Source of the DNA: Cylindrobasidium torrendii FP15055 ss-10
Taxonomy: Eukaryota > Basidiomycota > Agaricomycetes > Agaricales > Physalacriaceae
Direction: 5' to 3'
DNA: 64,000 nucleotides
NCBI GenBank assembly: GCA_000934385.1
Contig: KN880455.1
Coordinates: 62,001-126,000 of the forward strand
Shown here: positions 44,490-56,538 of the stretch, one piece after another
How positions within the stretch are numbered: the first letter of the stretch is position 1
Layout of the letters: each line of letters opens with the position of its first letter
Notes under the pieces: model-generated
The model's database searches: none
What the model was told of the DNA's origin: nothing
The model's input: only the letters and a program-made list of their open reading frames with translations
Translations under genes and position numbers: made by a program

Positions 44490-45973
44490 ATGTCGACACC
44501 CACTTTCTATGCTCTGGACCACCAGCCCTTCTCCAAAGCTGTATGTTTATTTATTCGTCCAAGGGAGAGAATTTAAAATTTTACATTTGAACAGATCCGC
44601 GCTGTATGTACCCTTAGTGGCATTCCGTTCAAAGCTCCCTCTGGCTATGAACACTTCAAGACGAACAAGGAAGCTGCTTTCCGCGCCAAATTCCCGCATG
44701 GAAAGATTCCCGCCTGGGAGGAGGACGACTTCTTCTTGTCAGAAGGCGACTCCATTCTTCGCTATGGTGCGCATATACAAGATCATTCGTATGTCATTTT
44801 CCTCTAACTGTCCTCACAGTGGCATCGAAGGCACCCAATGGCGACTTCTACGGCAACTCGACCAAGGAGGCCGCCCTCATCGACCAGTTCATCCATCTTG
44901 CCGACTCTGAGGTCTTTGCGAGCTCTATCCAAATTTACTTCGTCTGCTACGGCGTCATCCCCTACAGCAAACCTGCTCAGACCCTCTTCTTTGAGCGCCA
45001 AGCGCGCGCCCTAAGGACTCTTGAGCTTCGTCTGGCCTCTCGCACATTCCTTGTCGGCGAACGCATCACAGCTGCCGACCTCTATATTGCGGCTGTTATG
45101 CAACACAGTGTCCACAACACCATTGGCAAGGCTGCATCTTCCCAATACCCCTCTCTTGTCCGCCATCTAGAGACTATCGCCAACCAGCCTCAGCTCAAGG
45201 ATATCTTCGGCGTGACGGAGTACACCGACAACCGTCTCTTCGCCTTCGTCCCTCCCAAGAAGGACGACAAGAAGAAGGAGCCCAAGGCCGAAAAGAAGAA
45301 AGAGGACAAGCCCAAGGCCGCGAAGAAGCCCAAGCAGGAGGAAGAAGACGATGATGAGCCGCCTGCCGACGTTCCCCCTGAGGAGAAGAAGCGCAACCCA
45401 CTGGACGACCTCCCCAAGAGTACCTTCAACCTCGAAGACTGGAAACGCGCGTACTCCAACTTGGATACTCGTGGTGCTGACGGCTCCCTTGAGTGGTTCT
45501 ACAAAAAGTCAGTACCGCTATACCCATGCGTGTCGACATAGTTTTAAGGCTTTGTACAGCTACGACCCCAGCGGCTTCTCCGTTTGGCGCGTCGATTTCA
45601 AGTACAACGACGAACTCACCCAGACATTCATGTCCTCGAACCAAATCGGAGGGTTCTTCAACCGTCTCGAAGCGTCGCGCAAATATCTCTTTGCATCTGC
45701 CGGCGTCCTTGGGGAAACCAACAACTCTGTCATCTCTGGCACCATCATCACCCGTGGTCCAGAGATCGAGCCCACCATCAGTGTCGCACCAGACTGGGAG
45801 TCGTACGCCTATGCTAAGCTCGACCTGTCCAACGAGGACGACAAGAAGTTCTTCGAGGCGGCTTTGGCTTGGGATCTTCAGATTGACGGCAAGGCCTGGG
45901 CTGATGGCAAGAACGTGAGTATGGCATTTTGATTTTCAAGCAGATTATTGACGGCTTCTCCTAGTTCAAGTAA
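44490..45973 (+). CDS. EEF1G: Translation elongation factor 1-gamma
   Basis: Five exons: 44490-44540, 44595-44766, 44820-45507, 45560-45914, 45965-45973 (424 aa). The N-terminal half is a GST-like domain (FKTNKEAAFRAKFPHGKIPA, ILRYVASKAP, FLVGERITAADLYIAAVMQH). A Lys/Glu-rich linker (residues ~220-265) follows, then the conserved EF1G domain (RNPLDDLPKSTFNLEDWKR, SVWRVDFKYNDELTQTFMSS, QIGGFFNRLEASRKY). eEF1-gamma scaffolds the eEF1B exchange complex that reloads eEF1A with GTP. The last exon has 9 nt and encodes only Phe-Lys-stop, which restores the near-universal ending WADGKNFK. Confidence 0.96.
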
Positions 45974-46192
45974 GATTTCCGGGAGACCGATTGAGCTAGC
46001 CTAGTATCTGTTAGTCTACTAGCTGGTTTACCACGCTTGGGCCACACCCCGCTATGGCCAAGGTAGTACATGAATGCTTCGATTTCTCCAACGCAGTTGC
46101 GCGTCTTACCGTCCAGCGGAAAATATACACCTGATCCGAAAAATATTGGAATGCCCGCATAGATGATACAGTACCGTACAGGGGGTATGAGG

Positions 46193-49088
46193 TTAGTACT
46201 TGAACGGCATCCCAAATATTGCCAAGGAGTCCGCAAACACGCTATCTCCACCACCTCCCTCTCCTACATCCACTCCTTGTGTATTGTTCACCCAATCACC
46301 CTCCTGGAACACACTCATATCTGCGCCGACCGGTTGCGGGTCCCACACCTGTTCGTGCTCGTATTCACCATCGCGATCCGTGGCCTGCGCATCGTTCCCG
46401 TATTCATACCCTGTCTCGGCTTTGCGCCAAAGGATATGTCGTGGTGGCTGTCCCCGCAAAGCCGTATGTCCAAACACCATTGGCGCTAACCCAGAGAATG
46501 CTGGGTCCAGCGCCGAGATGTCCAGCTTCACCGTCCCCGGAGACACAGGCACGTACCCAGAAGGTGGGATGAGGAAAGGCGATGTGGGGCTGGCGTTGTA
46601 CGCGTTCACTACATCGCAGGAAAGCATTTCGTACGGCAGGTTGGTTAGGTATTTGAGGGCATGACTGTCAAAGAAGCGTCAGTTGGCTAGATAGCATTGT
46701 CAGGGAAGATGTACATCATCTTGCCGCATATATTGAAGCTGCCAAGCAGAAAAATTGTCAGAAGACATGACTTGCTGACAAGAGGGAAACAGCGCACTCA
46801 ATCATGGACTGATGCAAGACCCAGATAATTCTCCACAGCTCGTGCAGTTCGGTGTCCGCCGAACTGATGGGCATCCCAGCCGAACGCCTCATCCGGATGT
46901 TGGTCACAAGAATTATTCCCGCCCCAAAGACCACCATCTGGGCCCGGTCAGCAACAAAGAAGGTGGAGAATGACGCGAAAAATCATACATCAGAGATGAA
47001 GCAGACTGTCCTGGCCTTCCTCTTCAGTTTTTCCAGCATCCTTCCCATGCTCCTGGCTGCGTTCATGCATATGGCGCGAGACGGCCTGGATTGAGGTGAC
47101 TTGAGCATCTGTAGAAACGGCCGGTGGACGTGTATCTGCAGGTTGTAGTAGAGTATGTACAGTGTGCAGGTAGGCAGAGTCCATTCGGATCCATTGAGCG
47201 TCTTCTCGTTCCAACGCACTGAACACAATGAGCATCGACAGTAGTGCTAGATATACAAAGACTCTACACTCACGATGAGCCGGGATGGCGCTGTACCATG
47301 CACTTAGCATGCTATCGATAACGGCAACACCCTCTTCCTCTTTGATTCCCGAGGTACGTTTGTTCTTCTTTGAGCTATATATCGTGTCGCTTGCGTACGA
47401 GAGTAGCGGGATGGCACGCATTGTATGAATGAAAGCCGCCAGTTTGGTTAATGATGGTATCGTCCCGCCAGCAAAGTAGACTTCTAGATACTCGTCATCG
47501 CAGTCGATAGGGAGGTCCACGTCGATGCTGGAGATTCTCATAAGGAATGTGGGAAAGGTGAAGACATGAAGGAAACCCACTCTTCATTTCTAATGGCAGA
47601 AGGGCGCCCAAAATACAGGGACATGTAACGGTCTACGAAAATGAGGGACCAGAAAGTTCTTTTCCTGATTTCATCGTCCAAGGTGAGCTGCATAGATCAA
47701 TGTTAGCAACAAAAACGAAGTTGAGCCAGAGCGTCTACCTTCTCTCCTTGATGTCGTCGATGCATGCCCAGCTCGAGTGCATATCTTGTTCCCAAACCGA
47801 CCATAGTCCAAATGGCTTGAGGCGCAGATGTCCCCAGTGCGTAGTACGTGAATAACTAGAGCTGTAAGCCCAAGGCAAATATGCGGGGGGAAAGAACGCA
47901 CACAACAAAATTGTACATCGTGCAGTGTTGGCGTACTAAACAATGCGCGAGGTAACGCCATGACCTGGCTGAAATATTTCCACCCAGCGGAATGCCTGCT
48001 AAGCGAGGGTTCCGCTGATCCTTCACTGCGGGTTCCGGCAACCTCAGAGTCCAAGAGGACACGCGGATCATCGCAGTAGCGACTCGCGACGGCACACACG
48101 CCGAGCACCACGAAGCCAAAGCTGTTGTCGACATAATGAAGCCCAGACTTGAGGTCTCTGCGGAAATGGGCTTCATGCAAGATTGGCGGCAGGGGTATCA
48201 TGAACGCCTGCCGAAAGTAACAATCCACGAGAAGCTCTACGAGGTCGTCGGGTGGGAATATGAGGTTCGGCGGTTTGAGGATGGTGCCCGACTCCCAGGG
48301 ATGCATTGCCCAATAGTTCGAGAGCGGGTCCATCACAGGCGTCTGCGGCGTCATCTGCACCAGCTTGTGCATGTACGCAACATTGCTCGACGGCCCAAAG
48401 TAGCGTCCTTGCTGGGTCAGCGAGAAGCGTCCAAAGTCGTCGACAATCGAGTCGTATTCGTTGTCTTTAGCGGGCTCTTCAGGGCCGGTGGAGTCGGGTG
48501 ATGCGCTGCTGCTGCTGCTACTGGAACCGGCCACGGCGCTGTTCTCCAGACGTTCTGTGAGGATTTGGACCTTCTTCCTGCGCCAAATCAACACGGGTTC
48601 AATCCATGATAAGTCTAGCACGCACCGCTCTTGTCGCAAAGCATGTTCGAGCTCCTTCATCCGCTTGTCCATGCTGAAATCAAAATCAACAAGCAGCGGG
48701 CGCCATGGACAGCCATTACTGACTCGGCCAATCCCCGAGGTTTCTACAACGATAATTGGTAAGAGTCTGCCAGCCTTTGTGGATGGAGGACTCTGGAAGA
48801 GGGCATACCGGCGTATTCTGATGCGTGCACGGCTGAGCATTTATCTGGCAGTTGGAGCACGGTGCGCCGTCTCTACGGACATCTGCGCTGTCGCCTAGGC
48901 GTAGAATAAGCAACCAAGGCTGGGATTCCGGTCAGCAGGAAAGCCTACACTTGACTACAAGTCAAGGGAGAGTCAGATATGATCACAGACGGAAACAACT
49001 TCTTAAGCGCACTTTTCCTCTTCCTGCAGAAATCGCACGAGTTTCCAAGCCGTGTTCGGGGTATAATGATGTCCGCTGAAGCATTCAT
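46193..49088 (-). CDS. Zn2Cys6 binuclear-cluster transcription factor with fungal MHR domain
   Basis: Thirteen exons in reading order: 49088-49013, 48954-48949, 48894-48809, 48743-48720, 48663-48626, 48577-47902, 47855-47739, 47687-47581, 47527-47274, 47218-46989, 46937-46798, 46738-46715, 46664-46193 (749 aa). The DNA-binding domain is at residues 18-50 with spacing C-x2-C-x6-C-x11-C-x2-C-x6-C. A linker and short heptad region (MKELEHALRQ) follow, then the fungal-specific middle homology region (GWKYFSQVM, YYALGTSAPQAIWTMVGLG, LELGMHRRHQ, KRTFWSLIFVDRYMSLYFGR). The third cysteine is formed only through a 6-nt microexon. Exons 4-5 and 12 are less certain. Target genes are unknown; it converges on eEF1-gamma. 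Confidence 0.85.
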
Positions 49089-49762
49089 GTCGAGTTAGGG
49101 TGTCACGAAAATAAAGAGAGATAGCGCCTAGGCCCAGCAAAGCCGTTGTAAGCGAAAATGTTGATGGCCACTAGTGGCGACCATGATAGACGGAGCGTCG
49201 ATCCGGAGCGAATTATATGTCTCCGGAAATGTGATCGCTAATCACCTCCATTCACATCACGCGGTCACGTGGACTTGCCAAGTAACTTTTGTTCTCGAGT
49301 TACTATTACTACATATATTAGTTCGCTCAATGTCAAGTGCAAGAGATTCCACCGGTTCAAAGGAGATTCTAGAAATATCTATACGATTTGTGATCAGAAA
49401 CAATGGACGGCTCAAGATTGTCAACTTCAAGCGGGCCGTGCGTGTTGATGTGCTCTCTTGAACATATCCAAACCTCAAGCAGTCTAGTCGAATGTGCACA
49501 GCGGTATGTGTATAAGCTGATAGGGAGAATAAGAGACAAACGATGAACAGTGCACGAAGCAAGAGCCTGCCAGGGTGCAGCCTGCCGGGCAGTCCAAAAA
49601 AGAAATCCAGGATAAGTCGAAGAACGGTCCTTTGTTTTGTACAAAAAACAGATTGATGGGAGTACAGAACCTTCAAGCGTGGAAGACCTGATGAGATAGT
49701 CAGATTGGGAATAAATGTTCTTTGTCTAATCATCAGCGTCGTACCTTAGTAGGCGCCGAGCG
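49089..49762. other. 5' flank of the zinc-cluster gene and 3' flank of the next minus-strand gene
   Basis: A minus-strand frame spans 49257-49733 but has no start context or recognisable composition. No gene is supported. Confidence 0.4.
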
Positions 49763-50465
49763 TCAAACTACGTCTTTATGCTCTTCAAGTTGTCGTAGTC
49801 GTCGCTTCTTAAGCTCTCTTGCGGCGAGCCACAGACAGACGCATATCCCGACGAAGCAAACTAGAAACAACAAACGGCATGAGTTCAGATTACGGTGTCG
49901 CGCTGGCGGGACGAGTACGCACTTGGGCCAATCACAATCCCAGCAATCACACCTGAGGACAACTTCCCATTGCCGTCTTCCGCGTATGAGCGCTTTTGGG
50001 CGGAAGAAAAGCCAGTAGTTTCCGGTTGGACGAGGAACAATTTGGTATCAAGAGAGAACATGACGGTAGGAAGAGAACCAACCAGCAGTACACGGTGGAC
50101 TAGATATATGCCCTTAGGCGCCAAGATGAAGCCAAGATGCTCGAATGACTCGCTGCAGTCGCGCTACACAAGCTAAACAATATCAGATGTTGCGACGCCT
50201 CATTTTGCCATCTTCGAAGTTCGCTGCGTACGGGGAATGGTGCGGCCTGGATGACAATGGAGTATAGTTTGGAGCTAGACGGTAATATTAGAAACGACTT
50301 TCTTCAAATAAGTTAGCAACATTCAAGGCCTGAGAACAATCACCAAGTCGTTTGGTTCATGAAGCAAAGCACCCTCTGGTGACTACCCTGCCAAGCGGAA
50401 AAGTGGCACACAAAGAACGCCAACAATGCCACTTCTGAATGAGTTGTTTGTTTCATCCAAGTCAT
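49763..50465 (-). CDS. Small type I membrane protein, unrecognised family
   Basis: Four exons in reading order: 50465-50344, 50274-50232, 50163-49923, 49860-49763 (167 aa). It opens with a hydrophobic signal segment (EVALLAFFVCHFSAWQ). An external domain with two cysteines follows (CSKLYSIVIQAAPFPRDC, ILAPKGIYLVHRVLLVG, MFSLDTKLFLVQPE). Then come a KR site (QKR-SYAED), one transmembrane helix assembled across the last intron (GVIAGIVIGPICFVGICVCL) and a basic tail (RELKKRRLRQLEEHKD). The gene emerges only after splicing three introns of 62-69 nt, slightly longer than elsewhere. No family is recognised. The parts fit together well, but a homologue or transcript is needed to confirm it. Confidence 0.6.
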
Positions 50466-50585
50466 CCTGCTAGCAGAGGCAAGTGACCGGAAGTTAGAAA
50501 GAACGTCCGTGGCTGTGCCCAGCTGGAGTCTTCCGGTGGCTGTGGCGGGGCGGGGTCATATCCACACGCATCCGGCAATCGCTTT

Positions 50586-51755
50586 ATGCACTCAATGCCA
50601 CTCTTTCCAAACCCACCACTCCCGCCTCCACTGGCCAACGGTCTCGCGGCAGGCTTTGCAGGATGCTACGTCGGATTTCTGTACATTTCTCAGGCCACAC
50701 GTGTCTCGTACTCCAAAGGCCAATCCGCTGGGGACCGACAACGACTGGAAACTGAAAGAGGGCGAAATCATCCTGATGTGATTCGGGCGCGTCTTACGGC
50801 TGCGGGGCTGGCTACAGCGGTTTCGTGCTGCATCTGCTATTATGTGTTGGGGCTACTCGAGGTGCGTGTTCTGGTATTGCCATCTTTTATAGTGTCTCAT
50901 TGAGTTCCAGTCTGAGTTGGACTCCGGGATTGTAGCTATACACACCGCCGAACGACTTGGATTTGCATCGTACCATCCCATACTATCGCATCTCGTGGCG
51001 CCCGTGCTATTCCTAGGGCCACTCTACGCCATGTATCTCTACGAAGATTTGCCCTTTCAATCCAATTGGTCAAAGGAGAAGTTCACGCGCGACTATGTCA
51101 ACCTCATTGGATTCCGAAACTTCGTCGCAGTAAAGCTCATCCTCAATGTTTCTGCCCTCTCACTGAATTTCTGGGTAGGGCCCATTCACCGAAGAAGTCG
51201 TGTTTCGGGCATGCATCTTGTTTGCCTATCACCTCTGCGGCGCGTCCAGAACTAAGATGATATTCGTTGCCCCATTATGGTTCGGCGTCGCACATCTACA
51301 TCACGGATGGGACGTCTACAATCGCCTGGGAAGGACTAAACGCGCTTTACAGGTGGCTGTCCTTCAAGTCGGTAAGGGCCAATACCGTGTGCTGCCTCGA
51401 CCCAAATTAACACCGCCTTAGCCTTCCAGTTTATCTATACGACGCTCTTCGGCTTCCACTGCTCATATCTCTTCCTCCGCACAGGCTCGATATACCCTTC
51501 GCTCACAGCCCACGTTTTCTGCAACATCATGGGCTTGCCTATGCCAACATCCGAAGCAAGAGCATTCCCTCGTCGCAAATCCTGTACGCTTACTCCTCTA
51601 GACCTTTGCCGTATCAATGCTGAAAACTTGAAGTTATATTCGCTGTATACATTCTGGGCATCTTGGGCTACATCTTTACTATCACGCGCTGGACGCAGAA
51701 CGACAACTCGCTTTACTGGCTTGGTGATGAGCAGAGATCTGTTCGAGGTTACTAA
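50586..51755 (+). CDS. RCE1: CAAX prenyl protease 2 (type II CAAX endopeptidase)
   Basis: Five exons: 50586-50861, 50911-51129, 51179-51371, 51422-51583, 51634-51755 (323 aa). Several transmembrane segments surround the catalytic motifs of the ABI/CPBP family: GPFTEEVVFRACI (Glu-Glu-x3-Arg, residues ~166-178), FGVAHLHHGWD and, later, HVFCNIMGLPMP. Rce1 removes the last three residues of prenylated CAAX proteins such as Ras in the ER membrane. The chain ends in a last membrane helix and a short polar tail. An in-frame ATG at 50595 is an alternative start. Length fits fungal Rce1. Confidence 0.92.
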
Positions 51756-52209
51756 TTGTGGTTATAATGACTACCTAGACAAAAGAGACTGCACATGACA
51801 TAGTTGTACGATACAACACTTGGACGGGCAATTTATGCACATCAAGTAGAGTCCCTGTAGAGTCCAGTTCTCCCTCTGTTAAAACCATGAATTTATATCA
51901 TGATGACCTTGTGCCAAAGGGCTACGGGCATGTGTAGAGTAGTATATATCCCATTGGTCGCAACAGTCTCAGTTTGGGTGCCCACAGCGAGACTTGAGAA
52001 CACCCAACATCGCATTACATGGTATGTAACCTTATTATAATACAAAAAGCATGATGCCTTCGTGAAGACTGGCGTGCGTGATGCAGCCTACATGATATCG
52101 TAAAGAGGTTGCGGCTATACTCTTGTAGTTCGTCCATTGCGAGCCACAATCGCTGTTGTATCACGTACCGTCGTGCGGCGTATCCTCATCCTCGTCGTAA
52201 CAAACACTG
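51756..52209. other. Intergenic between convergent genes
   Basis: 3' flanks of RCE1 and the minus-strand coiled-coil gene. Nothing else recognised. Confidence 0.45.
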
Positions 52210-53679
52210 TCAAGTACGAAATTCATGTTGCATTCCACTGAAATCCTTTAGCGAGCGCATAGAAAAACGTGTGTCGCCCACCATATGTCGTATCGGCTTT
52301 CCAGGTTCGAATACAGGCGCCTTGCTTGACAGTGTCGAGACTACAGGCTGACTTGCCAGTGAGCCTGAGCTAGAGTTGGAATGTGAGTTGTTCGTCGCTT
52401 TGAGTGAGCTTTGACGATGTGGATTGGTGAAGAGAACGGGTGTCTTCGTATGGTGGACTGACGACGATCGCTGAGCATGTCTGGGCGGAGCACCCCAAGG
52501 CCCCCGTTCGCCAAAGTACCCAGTACGTGCAAAGTCGTATCCGGCTTGTTCAACCTCGACCTCCTGCTCAATGAGACGCAACTGCTCCTCGAGATCTGGG
52601 ATGACCGTTCCCTCCAGCTTCTCCTTCCGCACTTGCAGTTTCTCGAACTTGTGCGTGAGCCCTGCCAGCTCGTTGTTCATCGCCTCAATCCGCTTCCGTT
52701 CGTTTTCCTTTTCTTGGTCCCGCTGTCTCTGCACACGATCCGCCTCTGCCTTGACTTTCTTGTACTCCTTTTCCCGCTTGTCCTTGAGCGCGATCAGCTC
52801 AGGAAGCAACTTCTCAATCTCTTTGACTTCCTCTTCACGGTCTTTCGTAGTAGACTGTGCCCGCTTGACTGATTCCTGCAGAGCAAGCACTTTCTGCCTA
52901 GCCCGGTGTTCGGACATGGCGATCTTCTCAGAGGCGCGCTTGAGTGCATCGATTTCTGAGCGAACGGCGCTGTCTGCTTTCTGGGCGTCACGGCGCGCAT
53001 GTTTGAGCGTCGCTACCAGTGATTCGCGCTCAGCAGACATGACACTGAGCGTGTGCTGAAGTTGATTGAGACGGTCGTCCAAAGTGAGAGGAGTGAAACC
53101 TGGGGACGTCGAGGGCGGAGTAGCGGGGGACGGGGATGAAGAGGGCGTGGACAGTAGGCCGTCGTATGCTTGGTCTGAGGAAGAGGATGCTTCTGGCATA
53201 TCGGCAGCCTGCTCGGTCTCTGTCAAAGAGAGATAAGAAATGCGTACATAAGCCAAGCTAAAGTAGCCCAATTCACCTTGAGTGGTCATGACCCGTCTCT
53301 CCAGCTTTTGGCCATCATGTACCAACTCGAGGTCGACATCATATTGCCGGCCTGGCATAAGCGCGTAGATGATGATGACCGCTTCGTCTGTCTTCTCGTC
53401 GATCCGGATGAAGACGCGGCGCCAGGATGAACGGTCGACCTGCACCGAGAGACCGCTGGCCAGCGCGTTCGCAACGACGGACGTTTTCTTCATCTCCTCA
53501 TCGTTCTCCTCTTCCTGTTCCAATTCGGCTGGATCGATCCCAAGGCCGGCCAGCAGCGAATCCGCTTCTCCAGAGGGCGTCGCGGAAAGAATGAATGTGA
53601 CCGAGACAGACGTTATTTCGCGGACAGAAAGTGTCAAAGGTGGGTTCCATGGCCGGATAGAATGCCAGGCAGTAGACAT
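52210..53679 (-). CDS. Protein with FN3-like N-terminal domain and long coiled coil
   Basis: Two exons: 53679-53277 and 53219-52210 (470 aa). The N-terminal ~135 residues alternate hydrophobic strands (SVTFILSAT, WRRVFIRIDEKTDEAVIII, ALMPGRQYDVDLELVHDG), which looks like an Ig/fibronectin III-type beta sandwich. After a Ser/Pro/Thr linker, residues ~190-370 form a long coiled coil rich in Glu, Lys, Arg and Gln. The tail is Ser/Asn-rich with RTGYFGERGPWGAPP. No function is assigned; the plan suggests a scaffold or trafficking protein. The 57-nt intron is in frame and stop-free, so both spliced and retained forms would be readable. Confidence 0.75.
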   Translation of the reverse strand: MSTAWHSIRPWNPPLTLSVREITSVSVTFILSATPSGEADSLLAGLGIDPAELEQEEENDEEMKKTSVVANALASGLSVQVDRSSWRRVFIRIDEKTDEAVIIIYALMPGRQYDVDLELVHDGQKLERRVMTTQGELGYFSLAYVRISYLSLTETEQAADMPEASSSSDQAYDGLLSTPSSSPSPATPPSTSPGFTPLTLDDRLNQLQHTLSVMSAERESLVATLKHARRDAQKADSAVRSEIDALKRASEKIAMSEHRARQKVLALQESVKRAQSTTKDREEEVKEIEKLLPELIALKDKREKEYKKVKAEADRVQRQRDQEKENERKRIEAMNNELAGLTHKFEKLQVRKEKLEGTVIPDLEEQLRLIEQEVEVEQAGYDFARTGYFGERGPWGAPPRHAQRSSSVHHTKTPVLFTNPHRQSSLKATNNSHSNSSSGSLASQPVVSTLSSKAPVFEPGKPIRHMVGDTRFSMRSLKDFSGMQHEFRT

Positions 53680-54106
53680 AGTTTGACAGAAAAATCAGAT
53701 AAAAAACGAATGTCGGGAAGGGGAAGATGGCGGCACAGAAGAGAGAAGAATGTCCGGCGTTGATCGGCGCCACATGGGTTTCGTTCTGCTACCATGAGCT
53801 TCCGCTGGGATTCCTCGGACATGCGTCCAGAAAGTATACCTGTGGCCTGTTGCTACCTTAAACCCTGTGTAACCCTCTGTTTGTAAACGGAAAATTACCT
53901 TTCAGTGTTATTTCCATTGTGATTGAACTGGAATATGATTTAGACTGGCATGACATCCACTGTGTTGCTCCCGCCGACAGCACTCAGGGAGACTACGCGC
54001 GGATAAGAGCGCAAGCAATCATATACTCAACACGTGGGGACAACAGGCTTGTCCAAAACCATCATCAGCTCGTCAGTTCAATTCGGCAGATAACAGGCCA
54101 GCAACA
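53680..54106. other. Divergent promoter region
   Basis: Shared 5' region of the minus-strand coiled-coil gene and the plus-strand F-box gene. The plus-strand frame is open through part of it without an ATG. Confidence 0.4.
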
Positions 54107-55907
54107 TGATAGGTATGGGACCTCCAAGCAATCAGCCACATCCCCGTTATTGACTTTGTATGTAGCTTCAGAGGTGAATTCTCGGTGGAAAGCCTGTAAG
54201 AGTCCTCACTATGGGTGTCGATGCCCTAATCACGACGTCCCTCGGCCGCCCAACGAGCCCATCGAGGTTGCTCCACAGCACCGTAAATTTGCCTCAACAA
54301 ACGAATACCCGACTGTAGATATTGAGACGGACATACGCTCTTCCATCGACTGTCTGGCCTCGTCGCTCAGCACCATAAAGCACATCTATTCTGAAATACA
54401 GATTGTACGGGCTGCGCTGCAGGCACAACTGCAGGAACTGGATGAGCGCCAACAGGCATGGGAGAGACGGGAGAGGCAGACACGGGAGGGATTGACGGCA
54501 CATCGCAGTCTCGTCAATCCCGTACGGCGGCTCCCAGTCGAAATCCTACATCTCATTTTCTCCATGACCCTCGAGTATAACGAGCCTCCTCAATCCTCTC
54601 GGTCTCGCACCGATTGGAGCAACAACCTGAAGTTTCGTCCCTTCAGCAATCCCCTTTGGACAATTGAACTAGTTTGCCGAAACTGGCGAAAAGTGGTTAT
54701 TGACCACAGGGACTTATGGACCTACATTGTCGTGGATATCATTCCACGCAACATCGAGTCTCACAGTTACTCTAGGCGCCTCGCCCGACATCTATCTCGT
54801 TCTGGTAGCCACCCCCTGCGCGTATGCATTGGACACAGCGAAGCAGTATCTGCCAAAAAGCCCCTTCCGGACAAGCTTTTCTATCTGTTTCTCTCGTCGG
54901 CACTACGGATCACTCGCCTCGACTTATACCTATCTATCAATGCCGTGGCCAGTTTGTCGGACGGTGTCTCTCTTGGACTGCAGCTTTTTGCACTAGAGCA
55001 CCTTGTCGTGGTCGGAGACCCCGCACATGATTACGGGACCGTCGATGTCCGTTCGTTCATAGATTGCAAGGCTCTCCGAGAGGTGCAGTTGTACAACGTC
55101 CCATGCGTGGATTCTACCATTGGGCTGCCGGACAGCGTCCGCAAGGTCATTGTGGAAGACAACACGGTATCTGGAGTGCCCAGTCCTGACGATGACCTTG
55201 ATGGGCCAGCCAGCGACGAGATTGCGCGTCTCTTCAATGTCGCGGGGATACGCCATGCCGCCGTAGACATCTGCATTCATCGGGAGAGCGAGACAATTTC
55301 CCCGCGAGAGCTTTCCCTATTGACGCTGGACATTTCCGCGCGGTCGGGAGAGGGCGCGAGGGCGTTTATCGATTCTATAGCCGCGCCAGAGCTGCAAGAG
55401 TTCGCATTCGCATTCATCGGTGACGAATACATCGCAGGGCACGAACCACTCCAGGATTTCGCGTCGGACTTTAATGATTGCCAGATACTCGTCGATATCC
55501 ATTCGTTCGTGGACCGGTCGCACTGCTCACTAACGACGCTTCGCCTCATTGACGTCGAACCCAACTTGGTATCGCTGGAAGCTCTCCTTAGCCTTTTGCC
55601 TGGGCTTCTTCACTTTGGCTTACACCAAAGAGATGATTTGTTTGATGTGGTTGATATGTTATGCACTCGAGCACCAGAGGGCCTGTACCCCATCCCCGGG
55701 CTACGGTCGCTTGAATTGAAGGGGGACTTTGTCGGATGGGATCTCGCGAGGCTCGCAAGACGCATTGGGGCTGGGATACCACTCGAAAACGTGCTGATCC
55801 TGTGGGAGTCCCCAGCTTCCTACGAGAAAGCTGTCCTTGATTGCGAAGAGGTTATGTGCGCATCAAAGAATACCCCAGAAATCAAAGTGCGGGCTATGGT
55901 TGTCTGA
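54107..55907 (+). CDS. F-box protein with N-terminal coiled coil
   Basis: A coiled coil (IQIVRAALQAQLQELDERQQ) is followed by the F-box (LPVEILHLIFSMTLEY), then FSNPLWTIELVCRNWRKVV and DHRDLWTYI, the usual start of the large Agaricomycete F-box family. An irregular leucine-rich substrate-binding region and a C-terminus without further motifs follow. The 3' end at 55907 is firm. The 5' end is not: the frame runs open to 53919 without an ATG. The best solution I find is a 7-nt first coding exon (54107-54113) and a 52-nt intron (54114-54165), giving 582 aa. Likely role: substrate adaptor of an SCF ubiquitin ligase. Confidence 0.75.
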
Positions 55908-56538
55908 GGTCGGTGAGTATTGCCTTGGCTTAGATGAAGTTGTGGCGCTTTTCAAGGGATACTTACACGGCGTTATGGAACTTCTGCTATATTATTTCTA
56001 CTGTAGACTGTTGTCATATAGGTTACAAATATGCATATATCCTTTGTTGCAAGGACGTGGCGAACACTCTGAATCCCTCCACCAATGTGAACAAGCAGTG
56101 AAAATATTCTCAACGAGTTAGCGTAATACGTATGAATATGGTGGCCTGTGATTTTGGTAGCGCGATAACTCCTTGGAAGGCATAGATTGGGAGTTGGATA
56201 CAGGTGCCACTGGGACACGGTGGCTTTTCATAATGATTTGATCGAGACGCGGTCGCGTTGTCCCGTTCAGATCCCGTGCTTCCGCCGACCACCCTCTCTT
56301 TCCATCGTCAATTGCTCAGAGTTTCTTGCAGCCAAACTCGCGCGTTTTCGATGCTCATTTTCGTGACATTTATCTCCTCAGCGGGGGTCGATGACGCGTG
56401 GACGTGCCTAATTTGATGGCTCGGCTGCCCAGGCACTTGGCCGACGAACCCTCTTTTCCCTTCAACCATTACCACCTTCCCGCGGCGACACAGACTTGTG
56501 AAGTCATTCAAAGGCTCGAATAGCCAGACCATTGAGCG
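55908..56538. other. Intergenic, 3' flank and aspartic protease promoter
   Basis: No gene or repeat recognised. Confidence 0.45.

Noticed and set aside
49257..49733. Minus-strand frame of 158 codons
   Set aside because: Lies in the 3' flank of the small membrane protein gene, has no domain, signal or splice structure.
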